A stretch of DNA of 64,000 bases from Hyposmocoma kahamanoa (GCF_003589595.1 NW_020653750.1:6479789-6543788); one strand, 5' to 3'; shown: positions 33,691 through 46,257, counted from the stretch's first letter. Program-made: numbers and translations. Notes: generated from the sequence alone by a model not told the origin.

Positions 33691-34770
33691 CAAGCTTGTG
33701 TTGTGGTATACGCAAAAGGATATATCACAGCCGAGATTAGGTTGTTACACTGGTTTTCATGGACCCTAAATCCAAATTTCTCATGGTTGTCTTCACTAAT
33801 ATGACCAGGCATGCGCACTACCAACGCAATATTAATATAGTTTTAGTTTAAAATATTCATATGCATTTATAAAAAAAATTAGAATTTAACCCATAACATA
33901 GTTTTACAGCGTAGTAGTGGTGAAGTAATAATGATTTAGAACCAAACTTAGCAGATAAATTTACTCCTGCTATGCAAAAAAATGAGAAATGGAAAATATT
34001 CAGAGGCTATGTCGTTATTAAATTTTATCGAGAAAATCATTTCATCTCATAGAGATTTTCTTGCTAATGGTAATAGATAAAATGTCAAAAAAAGACTCGT
34101 ATCAGAAATTCATATCCATAATCGACTGAATTGAGGAAATAAATTACTTGAATATGTGGTGAATTTGTTCGTTTAGATACTTGTCGTGGTGAGAAAATTT
34201 GTAAAATGAGCAAAACTATTTCGACGAAGACTTAATGTTTTTACGAATTACTAGTTGACAATGGTTAAATTAACTTATAGAGACGACCGTATTCAAAGTT
34301 TTAATAATTTAGACTAAGTTTAGATGAACGCGCGGTACGACTAAAGATACACAGTGTCATTGTATCGAACATGAAACCAAATACTGTACTCTCTAACCAA
34401 ATACTGTAACTCAAATATGATGGAATTGAGAAAACACGGTTTAAAGTTCAAAAAATTACTGAATGGAAACAATACATTTATGTTCTTGTTTATAAGTGGA
34501 TAACTAATTCCTTATAAATAAAGATATCCAATTATTCGCAATAGGATTCATACCGTATCCATTTCTCAAATTTTCCACCACGCTTTCTGCTTGCTGCGCG
34601 CGCAAGATATTGTACCACCCACGATAGCGCTTGTTCAATTGATCTACGCAATTTGTGACGTTTTTTAAGTTTTTCGGTATTTAAGTGCTAATAAATGAAG
34701 ATTATGTTGAAATAAAGATTATTATTATTAAAAGTGCGAAATTTTATTTGAAATTTACCATGAGGTTTTC
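33691..34770. other. No gene recognised
   Basis: AT-rich sequence without supportable features. Confidence 0.4.
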
Positions 34771-34950
34771 GGTGAAGAAAAACACCGTAATGAAGCCTGC
34801 ACATCGAAGCAGGTTCACAACCTTCGGAAAACGAGTGTAGTCCCCAATTCGCATTGGACCAGCGTAGAGGACTATGGCCTAAAACCCTCGCCTGAGGGAG
34901 ACCTGTGTCCAGCAGAGGGATGTATAAATGGGTTTATGATAATGATTTAT
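34771..34950 (+). repeat. RTE-type LINE 3' end
   Basis: The blocks AATTCGCATTGGACCAGCG, GACTATGGCCTAAAACCCTC and GACCTGTGTCCAGCAGAGGG followed by TTTATGATAATGA are the 3' UTR and tail of an RTE-type LINE. No coding part remains. Confidence 0.65.
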
Positions 34951-35789
34951 AATGGGTGGGTACATTATAAATTATAATAATTATAAACTATTTAAATAAA
35001 TAAAAATGAATAAAATAAATTAAAAAAAATAAATATTTATAACTTAAAAAAATATATAAACGTCATAATTATGCTTTTCTTCCTCTTTTATAAAAAATTA
35101 AAATAAGGTTCCACTAATGGGCATGAGTCTCCAATCTCAATATTATATTATTCGAGGATTACATTTTCAGTAAACTTTACAAGAGTCCACGCGAAAAGCA
35201 TCTTGCTATTCCAATATTTTATTATTTAGCCATTGCTATTGGATTAAGAATCTTCTTACAATCCATCGTCTTCACTTCGTGGCTAATAAATGAATCGCCT
35301 TACCATCAAAATAAGTTAGATTAAGGCCAATCGAACGATATTCAATATCCAATCGAGTATACTATTTCCAAATGGATGTTATATTACAGTAATAGCTAGA
35401 TAAGTTCCCATAAAGTCAGGACATTTGAGCCCACTGTGCCATACGCAATGCGGGCGATCAATAAAATCGGATGAAGACCTAGTTACACCCACAGTGAGAG
35501 TTTTTGCCTTCATTGTGATTGTGGTGTTTTCCCGCGAATAACGACACACCTCCTATTACAACCCGCTTGCCTTAACTTCTGAGTGCCACGTATAATGCAG
35601 TTACTGTGGCGGAACACTTAGAAAATTAATGCGAATGCGTGGGAGATGGACAAAAGTGAACTTTTATATTAGCTGTCGCCCTAGTACGCATAACCATGTA
35701 CATTCATAATATAAACATACATTTCGCACCTTTTTCCTATCGGGGGTAGATTGAGATAACAGCATTACATTTGCTACGATCTTGATTAG
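34951..35789. other. Low-complexity AT-rich DNA, no gene
   Basis: At 34,960-35,060 there is nearly pure A/T. The rest has no supportable feature. Confidence 0.4.
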
Positions 35790-35995
35790 TAACATTAATA
35801 ATAATAATACACATTCTCATAGCTCCGCACTAGGAAAACACACACACACAGGACACACACATAGACAACCACAAATTACACTCAAACTCACGGGATAAAT
35901 AAATGTAGGCCATACACATTCTCGCCGCGCGGGAATCGCATCCGGGATCTCAGAGTAGCAGACCAGCATGGTAGCCGTTCGGCCACGCAGGCGGT
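35790..35995 (-). repeat. SINE-A copy
   Basis: An AATAATAATACACATTCTCA tail, a body with a small CA-repeat expansion (ACACACACACACAGGACACA), and head GGCCGAACGGCTACCATGC on the minus strand. Confidence 0.8.
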
Positions 35996-36059
35996 GAAGG
36001 TGGACAGCCGGAAACTTTCCTAAATTGGAAACTTTCCAGTCGAAAGTATGTTGAATTGG

Positions 36060-36200
36060 TAAATGAAACTATTTTTTCGGATCTAAGTCACGTTTATTTG
36101 TTTTTCAAACAAACCAATGAACCAACGACAACGATTCGGACCCTTTACAGGTTCCATTGTCACGATTATAGAACTCGACTATATTGAATTATTACAAGAA
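36060..36200. repeat. Repeat-F copy
   Basis: It shares TCACGTTTATTTGTTTTTCA, AACAAACCAA and the ACAGGTTCC block with 9,060-9,180. Two diverged copies only; origin unknown. Confidence 0.5.
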
Positions 36201-36627
36201 CATTCTCAAAACTTTCGGAAAATTACATATTTACTTCCCTATTTTTAAAATCGCATTATATTTTTAATGACAATCATAGTTCTTCAGCATGTTTGTAAAA
36301 TCAAACTAAATATTTATTTAAAAAAAATCGGCATAAATAAATTTCCATAATGTTCCTTAAATTTCTTCTATAAATTACATGGAAAGTTTCCTGAACATTT
36401 TCTCACATATGATTAGAATGAATAAAACAGAATATTTCAAATGTATACAGGGTTTGCTATTTTTTACGTCATATTATAAATAGTTGCTACTCGTATATAG
36501 CAATGACCAAAATTAAACGTGAATTATGAATTTGTTTTTGATTGAATTATGTTTATTTAATATCGGTGGGAAAAAATTTGAACATTTTAGTTATTACGTT
36601 AAGTACGCTTCTAATTAATAATAATTA
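36201..36627. other. No gene recognised
   Basis: AT-rich sequence without supportable features. Confidence 0.4.
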
Positions 36628-36772
36628 GTGGCAATAGAGCTCTTTGTGAAACAGTTCATCCAGCTATGTACTTGCACCTTACATATTTCTACCGCCAAGC
36701 AGTAAGTAATATGACAATTACTGTGTTGTAAGGGTGCTGGTGAAATTACTGGCACAATCTCAGCGCTCAGTT
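36628..36772 (+). repeat. Family-B repeat, 5' half only
   Basis: From TTAGTGGCAATAGAGCTCT to GGTGAAATTACTGGCACA, then unrelated GC-rich sequence. It is 3'-truncated, which retroposition alone does not explain; a later deletion or insertion is likely. Confidence 0.65.
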
Positions 36773-37290
36773 ATACGACTGCGCGCGGTTACCGCCTAGT
36801 TACGACGCTTCCACGTACATTACTGGCAAATTCTATTTACTAGGTAACATTCCTCGGAACAATACAACCGCGCGGGGGTAGCGCGGACGCCGCGTAAAAC
36901 CACGTAGCCGTAGAAAAACCACGTAGCCGTAGAAAAACCACGTGGCTCCAATATCTAACAGAGTGGGTCAGCATGGGTATCACCGTACTGTTACGAGCCG
37001 CAACTTCTTGGACCCAAGTAGCTATATATAATGATAGCCGACGTCCGGTAGGTGAAGGCACCCCAAGAAGAACTAATGAAACATCATTTATTATCACTTA
37101 CTTTATAGCTTTTATTATTGCTTTAATGGATGCATTTATTTTTGTCATAGACAAGTTTGTTTAAACTGTAGTAGCATTTTTGTACTAGAAGATTTTGAAG
37201 TTATTTATTGAATATCACAACTATTGCTACTTATATATTTTTAATTTGGATGTTAATCTGTGTAGTTTTGAGGAAGGTATATTTTTTTAA
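36773..37290. other. GC-rich patch with 19-bp tandem repeat
   Basis: At 36,775-37,080 base composition changes sharply (GACTGCGCGCGGTTACCGCC). At 36,897-36,949 the unit AAACCACGTAGCCGTAGAA occurs nearly three times with a 19-bp period. Overlapping ORFs exist on both strands (minus 36,840-37,097, plus 36,973-37,164) but neither has a recognised domain. Confidence 0.45.
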
Positions 37291-37294
37291 TTTG

Positions 37295-38576
37295 TGTCTT
37301 TTTTTATTAAGTAAAGTGCGCATTTGATGGAACGTGATGACGAGGTCGACGATATAGCATGTACACCTAAATGATGTCTATTCACTCTCGCCTTGCAAAG
37401 GTCAAAGTTATAGCGTTCGGGGAATACGTCCGCAGTCAGGGAATTCCACTCTCTAGCTGCCCGCCACATAAAAGTGTGATGCGATACGCTTCGTGCGAAT
37501 CCTGGAAATTCCATCGCACACTCTCCGTGATATATTCTATAGAATACCGATAAGCAGGTAACTTTACGGCGATTTTCAAGGCTCTGCAGCTCGCCTCAAG
37601 TAATTCCTAGTCACCTATAAGCCTTTTGGCATGCTTGTCGATTGAATCCAAGGTGGCCAGTTGGTGTTTAGCAGAGCCATCCTATAAGTGATAGCAGTAC
37701 TCTATACACGACCGGACTTGTGCTTGGTACAGATCAAGCAACTGTCCCGGTGTGAAAATAACGTCTCACTTTGGAAAGGATACCCAGCTTCCTGGCTGCA
37801 TTTTTGTTTATGGATTTCATGTATCTGCCGAAGTTCAGATTGGATGACAGGTCCATTCTGGTTCAGGTAGCTGGAGACGGTCGGTTATCGGTATGGATAT
37901 ATTACGAAAAGTCGGAGTCAAGTAAAAGGGACTCCGTTTTGTGGAGAATAGACACACCTGCGTTTCGGTAGCATTAAATTTGATAAGATTGGGATCGCCC
38001 CAACCGGACAGTGCCTTAAGTGTAAAATTCAATCGACAGACCGTGGCCTCTCGACAAGACTAGATTTCTTCTCTACTGACCCTTGCATTGGTCAAGTACA
38101 GTATCCAAAACTCTGCTGTCATACCCAAAGATACCTGAAATTAACATATGATTGATATGCAGCAGAAAGAGAGTTGCGGACAGTACGGAACCCTGAGGAA
38201 CTCCGGCGGCATCTATCGCCCGATGTTCAAAGGAGTAAGCCTATTAAAACCACTCGAGTTGGACGTCCACTCAAGAAATCCGAAATCCAATTGCAAAGGT
38301 CAGTGGGAAGCCCATAAGAGGGATGCTTGCCTAAAAGGCATGCGTGCCAGACCATGTTAAAGGCTTTAGAAATGTCTAAAGATACTACAAGAGCTTCGCC
38401 ATGTCTTTCTATAACCTCGCTCCATAGGTGAGAGGCGTACACAAGAAGATTCTCAGTAGATCGCCCTCGTCGGAATCCGTATTGGCGATCGCTGAGAAGA
38501 TCGTTGTCTTCAAGGTACGACAGGAGACGGTAGTTGAGTACATGTTCCACAGTCTTGCAGAGTATGGAAGAGTATG
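37295..38576 (-). pseudogene. 5'-truncated LINE (Jockey/CR1-like), RT core to 3' end
   Basis: In order on the minus strand: LLSDRQYGFRRGRSTENLLV and VVSLDISKAFNMVWHACLL (RT palm, about 38,250-38,500), LSGRPTRVVL, then LSGWGDPNLIKFNATETQVC (about 38,000), and the C-terminal FMWRAAREWNSLTADVFPER (about 37,470). The 3' end has the GATGGAACGTG-like block and AATAAAAAAAG shared with 9,740-10,530. Frameshifts separate the blocks. The catalytic first Asp (DISKAF) is visible; the YxDD box lies in the damaged part. It is 5'-truncated near 38,576. Confidence 0.8.
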
Positions 38577-39548
38577 TTTATGTAAATGATTGAGTTTTAA
38601 TATTTCTTACTAGTGAATAGTGAATCACTTTGCGATTGTATATTTAACATTTATATTGCTATCCTTTTTACCCTGCTGAAACTGAACTACTGTTCGTAGT
38701 TGGGACAGTCTATAACCGCTTTGGGTAACGTGCGTCTGCCTTGGACGACCCATTGACACTCGTTTAGCTCTGTGAATTCACTGCCTTATTTGAAAACTTA
38801 ACGCACACTGTGTAGTCCTATTTCGCCGTGTGTGAAGTACCGCTTGTGTTTTACTGTGGTATTGTACTTAAACACTGTTCGGTGATAAAACAAGTGATCA
38901 TCATCGTAACTGGTAGTCTCTTCTGACCGCCACCGCGCCAACGGAACAGCTACGTGTTCCAACGCATTTGTCGGGGACCCTTAACCAGGACGTCTGCTGG
39001 AGATGAAGAACGCTGCTTCTTGCTTTACAAACTTTAATATTAGTCGATAGAGTTACAAGAATTGGAGAGAATGTGGGTTATATTTTTCTGTATATCTAAT
39101 GGAGCAATAAAGTTTTTGACGTAACTCCACTTAAGCCATTCTTCCACAAGAGGTGCGAAATGAGCTTATAAATAAAATGTAGGTACTTATTTTTAAGACT
39201 ATGTAAATGTTGATTATATTTGTATGCAAATATTATATTAATTATAATATAATTTGACTTGATAACATGTTCGGAAACGCAAGCAAATTGGCTTCTTACT
39301 CTTTGTTGCAAATTAATAATACGAGTATCTTGTGAAAAAAAGTAGATACCTCCTACTTTCAAAACAATATTTAGATATTTTTGACAGCGACATTTTCACG
39401 TGTAATCATGGCGCGTGGTCGTATTGTACTGAATTATTCCTCCCACCATCGGAGACGCTGTAAGCGAATTACCAAACTTCGTGGATGTATTTTGACGCAT
39501 TAAAACTGACGACACTTCAAGCATGGCGATGTTTTCGTGTCTGAGGCA
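38577..39548. other. No gene recognised; possible old element at 38.7-39.0 kb
   Basis: At 38,690-39,010 the composition is more even (CGCCACCGCGCCAACGGAAC) but no domain or repeat was matched. Confidence 0.4.
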
Positions 39549-39940
39549 TTAGTTCTCCAAAAAAAGGAGCGACCATATTGCAGCGATGTTTAATTTCGTA
39601 CCTAGTAACAAAAAATATTACGATAAAGAGAAAATTTAAAGTTAATTAAAATAAACTAAAACTTACCTAACGATGACAAGAAACAACACCATATATAATA
39701 TTAAAAGTACGACTATCGCTTTTGCACTCTAAAATAGGGCATTTTAAATTAAAATTAAAAATAAATTAAATAAGGCATTTTACTACGATTTTCGAGGTTT
39801 TGAGCAAAATAATTGACACGACCATAACGTATAAAGTGAAAATGGTGGACTGAGCTTAAGTATGTGGGACTTCGCGTACTGTTGGCAAACATGCCACGCA
39901 AACTATTTTTAGCATTTATAATGTATTTATTGTTCTGTGC
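39549..39940. repeat. Repeat-D copy 1
   Basis: It shares, in order, GTTCTCCAAAAAA, ATGACA.GAAA.....CACCA, ATTGACACGACCATAACGTA, AAAATGGTGGACTGAGCT and TGTATTTATTGTTCTGT with 60,671-61,011. This is a diverged, non-coding interspersed repeat of about 390 bp. Confidence 0.65.
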
Positions 39941-41316
39941 TTGAAATCGTCACATTGATTAAACTTTACTAATTAGTATAAAATTAAATTATTATAAATG
40001 GTACTCAGGATACCTAGACCAGTAGTGCGATTCACGTAAGTTGAAGCTATCAAAATGTCGTTGAAGTTACGTAGTCATTCGATGGAAGTCCTATCCAAAA
40101 TTGGTATTCACGTATCACTTGAACGAACATTGATATGAATAGAATCGAAACGTAACTACTAACTAATTACTAGTATTAGTAAATTAGTAAACGACATCTT
40201 GGATTGTGAAATTTGACGTTCAGTTGTCGAAAGTCTATTGAAAGAACTGTCAAACTTGTAGTTTAGAAACACTTGTCGTTTAAGTTCGATTCATATACCA
40301 GAAGAATTGGACTCGTTGAAGTTCGACTGTCACACGTGAATACGAAAAAGCAGTTTAACGACTAAATCGCTACGACATCGTAACGGTTTGATGAGGGACA
40401 GTTTCGACATAGTGTCGACAAATAGAAAAGACATCTAGACCGCAGCATGAGACAAATAAAGCAACTCCCGCCTGTCCGCTTTCGCTCGGAGCGTAGGGTT
40501 ATCACATAATTAGTTTACTTGTATTTATTTTATATTATTGTCGCGGATTGACGTTTTGATTATAGGAGTATGATTATGAAATGGAAATGATACTTCTCTA
40601 CTCTTGTTCAAACCACCACTATCACAACAATAAACACGTTTACTATTTGATGATATATTGTCACACACAAACACCGAACAAACACTTCAATTCTATATTG
40701 AATGGGGCTTACAACGTCTCGCGCTGCAACTTGGGTGCACCGCGAGGTTATGCAAATGTGTGCGTCCGTATAAGGAGCTCGTCGGGCGTGTACACATACA
40801 AGTCGCGCTGCTACGCTTGTATAGAGGTACCCTACTTGTCTTATTATATTATTGCTAGACCTTAGAACTATTAAAATTCGGAATAATAAATTGTTACTAT
40901 TTTGCTAAAATTAAAACAAAAGTTGATTCCCCTAAAATTGGCCTTAGTTTTCATTTGTAAGCAATTACATGGATGTATGGTCAAGGTACTTCGCGTTCGA
41001 ACGCCGCCGGCGGAAAACAAACAGATCTCAAAGTAGGTCAAGCCTTGGACGATTGCAGAGTTATGTCAATGTGAATTTGAAGTTGGGTTCTGAGTGAAAT
41101 AAAGCAAGGTTATGTTCTTAAGCGTCAGTTGGACTCGAAATATTGTTTTTCGCCCTTTGTGGGGAATATCTGCGACATTATGTCGCACTCAATGATTTCA
41201 TTAGTCGTTCAACTTAATTTAATTTGTGGATAATGTTGTGGATTGTACGTGTACTTATATTATTTATGTACTAATACTATTTGTAAGTATAAATCGTGTA
41301 CGATTGTTTTTTATCC
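39941..41316. other. No gene recognised; weak inverted repeat at 40.0-40.45 kb
   Basis: GGTATTCACGTATCACTTG (about 40,110) and the reverse complement of CACACGTGAATACGAAAA (about 40,332) lie in a degenerate inverted arrangement with shared GTCGTT/AACGAC blocks. This may be an old inverted-repeat element. No ORF is supported. Confidence 0.35.
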
Positions 41317-41348
41317 CTTGAAAATAAATAAATAAATAAATAAATAAA
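41317..41348 (+). repeat. (TAAA)n tract, probable LINE tail
   Basis: ATCCCTTGAAAATAAATAAA continues as AAATAAATAAA repeats. The position after an AT-rich stretch resembles a LINE 3' UTR end, but no coding part was identified upstream. Confidence 0.5.
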
Positions 41349-42415
41349 CTATCGGTTTCGGCATTTTACTAAAGGACGCTATTTCATTCCTAGCTCGCCA
41401 TCTTATGTACTATACATGACAGTAAATCTTTAACCATCTTTAAAATGAGAATCGAGGAGCACTATTTATCCTCTGTTCCATCCATTTTATAGATATCATG
41501 TTATATATATGTATTTATTAGTCCATAGTAATTTAATATTTTTGCTGTTTTTTTTTATTAATATTTTATTACATAATTTAATTTTATTTTGTTGTGCACG
41601 TAAACCCGTTATCGTAATTATTGTGTCCTGTATTTTGGTCTGCAGGAAAAAAATTCTTGTAGAAATAAGCAGTACCTTTTGTTTGTGTTTTCCGTATTAC
41701 CAAATGTGATTTGTGCTTTCCTGTACAATAAATAATTAAATAATAAAAACAAATTATTATTTACAATCAATAACGCATATAGCACACGTTGTTATATGCC
41801 TACTACACAATTGTGATTATATCTAGCTAAATTAAACATTTCTATTTTTATTTTATTGCATTACATGTAAAAAAAATACAAACAAAGTGGTGGAGTGAAT
41901 CGTTTGATTATACATTAAAAAATAATTTTATATTTTGAAGAAAGCACAATTTTCACGTTTTTCTCGATTTCATAAAATCACAATTGATTTTTGTGAGATT
42001 GGCGTAGATGTGTTTTGTCCTACACGTGGCACCTAATATCTTAATACTATAATATTATGCTTTCGTGAAGTAAATTTTTTTTAACAATCCATTTTGCTTA
42101 TAATAAATACAGCGTTAGTGTGGTATTTTGTTCAGTTAAGATTTAAGGATTATGCCATTGTAGTGATTTAGATTAATATTTCTTTAATTTAACTTAAGTC
42201 ATATATCAATCAACAAATATATATCAATTTAATTTAAGAGTCATATCAAGCAATTCGCGTAATGAACTGCTTGGAAAATGCTTATATACTGAAATGCTGT
42301 TATTGTGATTGAGGTATTCTGGTTGACTTTGGTTTATTGATTATTTAGGCATGGTAATTTACAAACATATGTAACGGAACAAAAAAGTTATAATATAAAA
42401 TAGTAACATTTTATT
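41349..42415. other. No gene recognised
   Basis: AT-rich sequence without supportable features. Confidence 0.4.
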
Positions 42416-42730
42416 TATACATTTTTTTATGACATCAAGTGACGGAATGAATAAGTCATACGTCTGGTGGTAAGCGCCACGCTTGTCCATAACAATTGCA
42501 GTATCGCTCAGAGCTTTAAACCACAAAGATCGGGTCTCCATCCTCTGGGTCAAAGGGGCACTGCCACTGCGCCCGTCACCTTTAGACATGAGTTGACAAG
42601 ATTTATGTACCTGTAACTGCACCCTTATACTTCAAAACCGGAACACAGTCACATTACTGCTTGATGGCAGAAATAGTTAAGGTGGCAGTACTTCTGTAGA
42701 CGAACTCTTTCACAAGGAGCTCTACTGCTA
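42416..42730 (-). repeat. Family-B repeat copy
   Basis: From ACATTTTTTTATGACATCAAG to CACAAGGAGCTCTACTGCTA. Full length, with a short extra segment (GGTCTCCATCCTCTGGGTC) in the middle. Confidence 0.8.
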
Positions 42731-43339
42731 GTAAATAAAAGAAAAATAATAGTTAAGTGTAAAGAAGCAATTACATTAACATCTTTTAACATCGACTAAC
42801 TCGACTTTAAGTAAGTCTCTCAAACTCTTTTTGTTTTCTTTTACATCATGTAATTTTCATGGATACTGTATTTCGCCTTGTCACAGGACTGGGGGTAACT
42901 CCATAGATATAGGACAAAGGGTAACTCCCAATACAGGGAATACTGGACAAAATTAAAAGACACGTCATGCGAATGAAGCTTCATACTTGACGATGTCGTT
43001 TTGGTCGCGTATAACTTATTTCACAATAATTATTATTGTTTCGGACGAATGTCGGAAGGATGCAAATGGTTGGTCGTTAAAATTGTAATGTTGTCTAGAT
43101 CTAGATTTAGAATTGTTATCTTCTGGATCTGGAATCCAGGATATAAATCTATGAATATGATTGATAAAATAACGAGTATTCGTCAGTTTTTATGTAAACA
43201 GTATTAGCTTGGTGTTTAAAAATATGCTAACTTTCCCTCCACGATACATCCAGCTATCCTAAAGAGTGGTGTGTTATAATATTATTCCATCTATCAACAC
43301 TCACGCTTCATATGAGAAACACCCCTCAATACGTCTAAA
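42731..43339. other. No gene recognised
   Basis: AT-rich sequence without supportable features. Confidence 0.4.
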
Positions 43340-44130
43340 CGCAATTCGTCTTTATCCGAAGTAAATGTCATCGGCGACCTCGATATCCGAGAAATTTAAT
43401 CAATACAATAGTAATCAGACGTAAATAGCTTTCGCTCGGCAAAACAATTTTTGTGTAGCCCTCTACAGAAACGCTATTACGGCGCGCGGCGCGCCTTGTC
43501 GTCAATGAGTGTTTGACTACATTAGTTTTAAGACAAGTCAAAGGAAGACTTTAAGTCAGCACTTTAAATAGTAAGTCACGTATGATACAACGCTTTTTTT
43601 ATTTCACTTTGGCACGCCATTGTTATCATTAAAATACATTTTCGTCCTTGATTTGAAATTTAATCAACACAATAGCAATCAGACGTAAATAGCTTTCTTT
43701 CGGCAGAACAATTTTTGTTTAGACTTCTACAGAAATAATGATATTATATTTATTACAGAAATGTAATTACGGTGCTATGGTTGTCAACAATCGTTCGGTT
43801 ACGTTAATTTTAAGACATATCAACAGGATAACTTTTAGTAAAGGGATATTTTTATTCACACAAAACCTACAGTAAGCCATTTCTATCATTAAATAAAACA
43901 ATTGCGTCCACGATATCCAACAAATTTAATCAATACAATAGTAATCAGACGTAAATAGCATTCGTTCGGCAAAACAATTTTTGTGTAGCCTGTACAGAAA
44001 TGCTATTACGGTCCCTTGGTCATGAACGAGTGTTTGACTACATTAATTTTAAGACACGCCAATAGTATTTTAAGTAGGCAAAGTGAATACAAAAAACTGT
44101 TCGCCAAAAAATTTTCAATATTTTTTTAAA
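43340..44130. repeat. Tandem repeat, three units of about 265 bp
   Basis: The conserved string TTTAATCAA(T/C)ACAATAG(T/C)AATCAGACGTAAATAGC begins near 43,393, 43,657 and 43,923, spacing 264 and 266 bp. Each unit continues with TCGGCA(A/G)AACAATTTTTGT, a GCTATTACGG-like block and CTACATTA.TTTTAAGACA. The units are diverged by point changes and small indels, so this is an old local or satellite-type array. Confidence 0.8.
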
Positions 44131-44175
44131 TTGTGTTGACGTTTTGTTTTTTATACTAATATGACAAAACAACAA

Positions 44176-44955
44176 CAAAAACTTATGTTATCTATATCCA
44201 GTGGTCGTGCACATTACATACAGTTAGTAAACATGTTAAATTATAATACAGTATAATATTTCTTAAGTCCGATAGAAAGCTTTCGTTTCAGCTTCATTTC
44301 TTTCATTTTCATGACAAAACTGTAATAATAATTAAGTCGATGTGCTTAGACATTTAAAACAAAGAACCTCAAACTCAAATTCAAAGCCTTCCTGTTCGAA
44401 CTGTTACTTGTTGTGCTTAAACTCTACTGCTAATTTGTAAAGTAGACTCTCCCAAGAACAATGGTTAAGAAATTATTGGGATTACTTTTTATAAATAAAC
44501 ATTTGTACATGTGTCGATCATTATAAAAGTGGCGTAAGTCCATATTTTAAAANNNNNNNNNNTTTTAAAATATGGACTTACGCCACTTTTATAATGATCG
44601 ACACATGTACAAATGTTTATTTATAAAAAGTAATCCCAATAATTTCTTAACCATTGTTCTTGGGAGAGCCTACTTTACAAATTAGCAGTAGAGTTTAAGC
44701 ACAACAAGTAACAGTTCGAACAGGAAGCTTTGAATTTGAGTTTGAGGTCCTTTGTTTTAAATGTCTAAGCACATCGACTTAATTATTATTACAGTTTTGT
44801 CATGAAAATGAAAGAAATGAAGCTGAAACGAAAGCTTTCTATCGGACTTAAGAAATATTATACAGTATTATAATTTAACATGTTTATTAACTTTAGTCAA
44901 AGAACTGTATATAATGTGCACGACCACTGGATATAGATATAACATAAGTTTTTGG
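44176..44955. repeat. Inverted repeat centred on an assembly gap
   Basis: Sequence 44,176-44,552 is the reverse complement of 44,563-44,955 with few substitutions and short indels (for example GTAGACTCTCCC against GTAGGCTCTCCC, and a small difference near AGTTAGTAAACATG). The symmetry reaches the gap edge on both sides (TATTTTAAAA / TTTTAAAATA). It is either a real foldback with an unread loop or an assembly join of two haplotype copies in opposite orientation. Confidence 0.85.
44553..44562. other. Assembly gap (10 N)
   Basis: Ten unknown bases; a round number suggests a placeholder and not a measured length. Confidence 0.98.
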
Positions 44956-45390
44956 ATATAGATATAACATTTATTCTGTCTAAAAGAGGTGAGTATATAA
45001 AGAAAAATCTTTCAGATTCGCACCATTTCGTAAACATTTTCATGTGAGCATGTTTTAGTTTTTATCGAGTGTTTTAAATGTTTACGTCCTATTTTAAAAT
45101 TCAATTTTAAAACTTAAACTTAACAAAAACGAACTAGAATTTTACAACAGGGCGTAATTATTTTAAAACAGTCATTAAAACGTAAAACATGCGCCCATGA
45201 AAAGTTTTCCAAATGGCGCTTTCGCCCTTTGTAAAAAACATCGACGATTTGTAAATACAATTTATATGTAAATACATACCACCCAGCAGTGATGAAGACA
45301 AGACTTCCTATCGGCTTGCCTACAAAATTATTTAATCCACTACATGAGCAATATTTTCATTATTGAACAAACGAAATTCCTGTATATTTT
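44956..45390. other. No gene recognised
   Basis: AT-rich. A TATATAAAG string at 44,993 could act as a TATA box but no transcript is supported. Confidence 0.35.
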
Positions 45391-45665
45391 TACTTTTTGA
45401 TACCATGTGACGAGACCAACAAGCGACACGCCTATCCACAACAGCAGCAGTGCCACTCAGTGCTTTAAATCACAAAGATTTGAAGAGCTTTGATCCTGCG
45501 CTCGTGACCCTGAGATGTAAATTGACAAGTCCCATCCATCGGCCTGTAATTTTACCAGCACTCCTACTATTCAATACCGGAACGCAGTAATGCTGAAATT
45601 ACTGTTTGGCGGCAGAAATAGGTAAATTGGCAGTATTTCCCGAGACGAACTCTTTTACAAGGAGT
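45391..45665 (-). repeat. Family-B repeat copy
   Basis: From TTTTTGATACCATGTGACG to CTCTTTTACAAGGAG. The last bases (CTCTACTGCT) are missing. Confidence 0.75.
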
Positions 45666-46250
45666 GAAAGACTAGTTGTGCATCGCACACTTTCCCACAA
45701 AACGATTTATTTTTTTTTCTAAGTTCTTAAGTTGCCCCTCGCCGCTGTAAAACTCTGTTTAATGAACAACTGTCTCTTTTACTCCTGTGAAAAAACGATC
45801 ATGTCGTATTGACTTTGCGTGTCATTTTTGGTTTCAAAATAATTATTTCAGTGTTGGCGATTCAAGAACCGGTGAACAATACGTGTCGTATCGAGCAGGA
45901 CCGCTTACTGCATTCTTGCTGGAAGCGACACGAAACAGTTGGGATTACAGTGGAGGCCAAATCCCGCATATCGGTAATCTTAGGCTCAACTCACACTGGC
46001 GCAGAGTCGAAACGTCGCGTCGCGTCCTGTTTTTCAACGACACCGCCTGGCGACGCGCGACAACGCTCGGATTAGTGCGCCGGGATCACAGTGTGGTCGG
46101 CGTCTGACGCCTCAAGGCGCCCAAGTGACGCGCGGCGACGCGTGTCGACGCTCGATTCCATAATTGCAAAACACAAATTTGTATCTTAATAATGGGAAAA
46201 TAGAGACGAGTATGCTATAAGCGAAAAACATTTATTAGGATTTTTTTATT
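45666..46250. other. GC/CpG-rich patch, no gene assigned
   Basis: At 45,985-46,155 the sequence is rich in CGCG (AAACGTCGCGTCGCGTCC, GACGCGCGACAACGC). The strings CACACTGGCGC and its approximate reverse partner near CACAGTGTG suggest a palindromic element. Two overlapping ORFs (45,787-46,107 and 45,809-46,075) have no recognised domain. Confidence 0.4.
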
Positions 46251-46257
46251 TCATCTG

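Noticed and set aside
43340..44130. CRISPR-like array
   Set aside because: Units of about 265 bp, diverged and contiguous, in a eukaryotic context; a tandem satellite, not short repeats with unique spacers.
44993..45001. TATA box (TATATAAAG)
   Set aside because: Such strings are frequent by chance in AT-rich DNA and no ORF or transcript evidence follows.
45787..46107. 106-codon ORF in a GC-rich patch
   Set aside because: No recognised domain, overlapping alternative frame of similar length, and low-complexity CGCG repeats.
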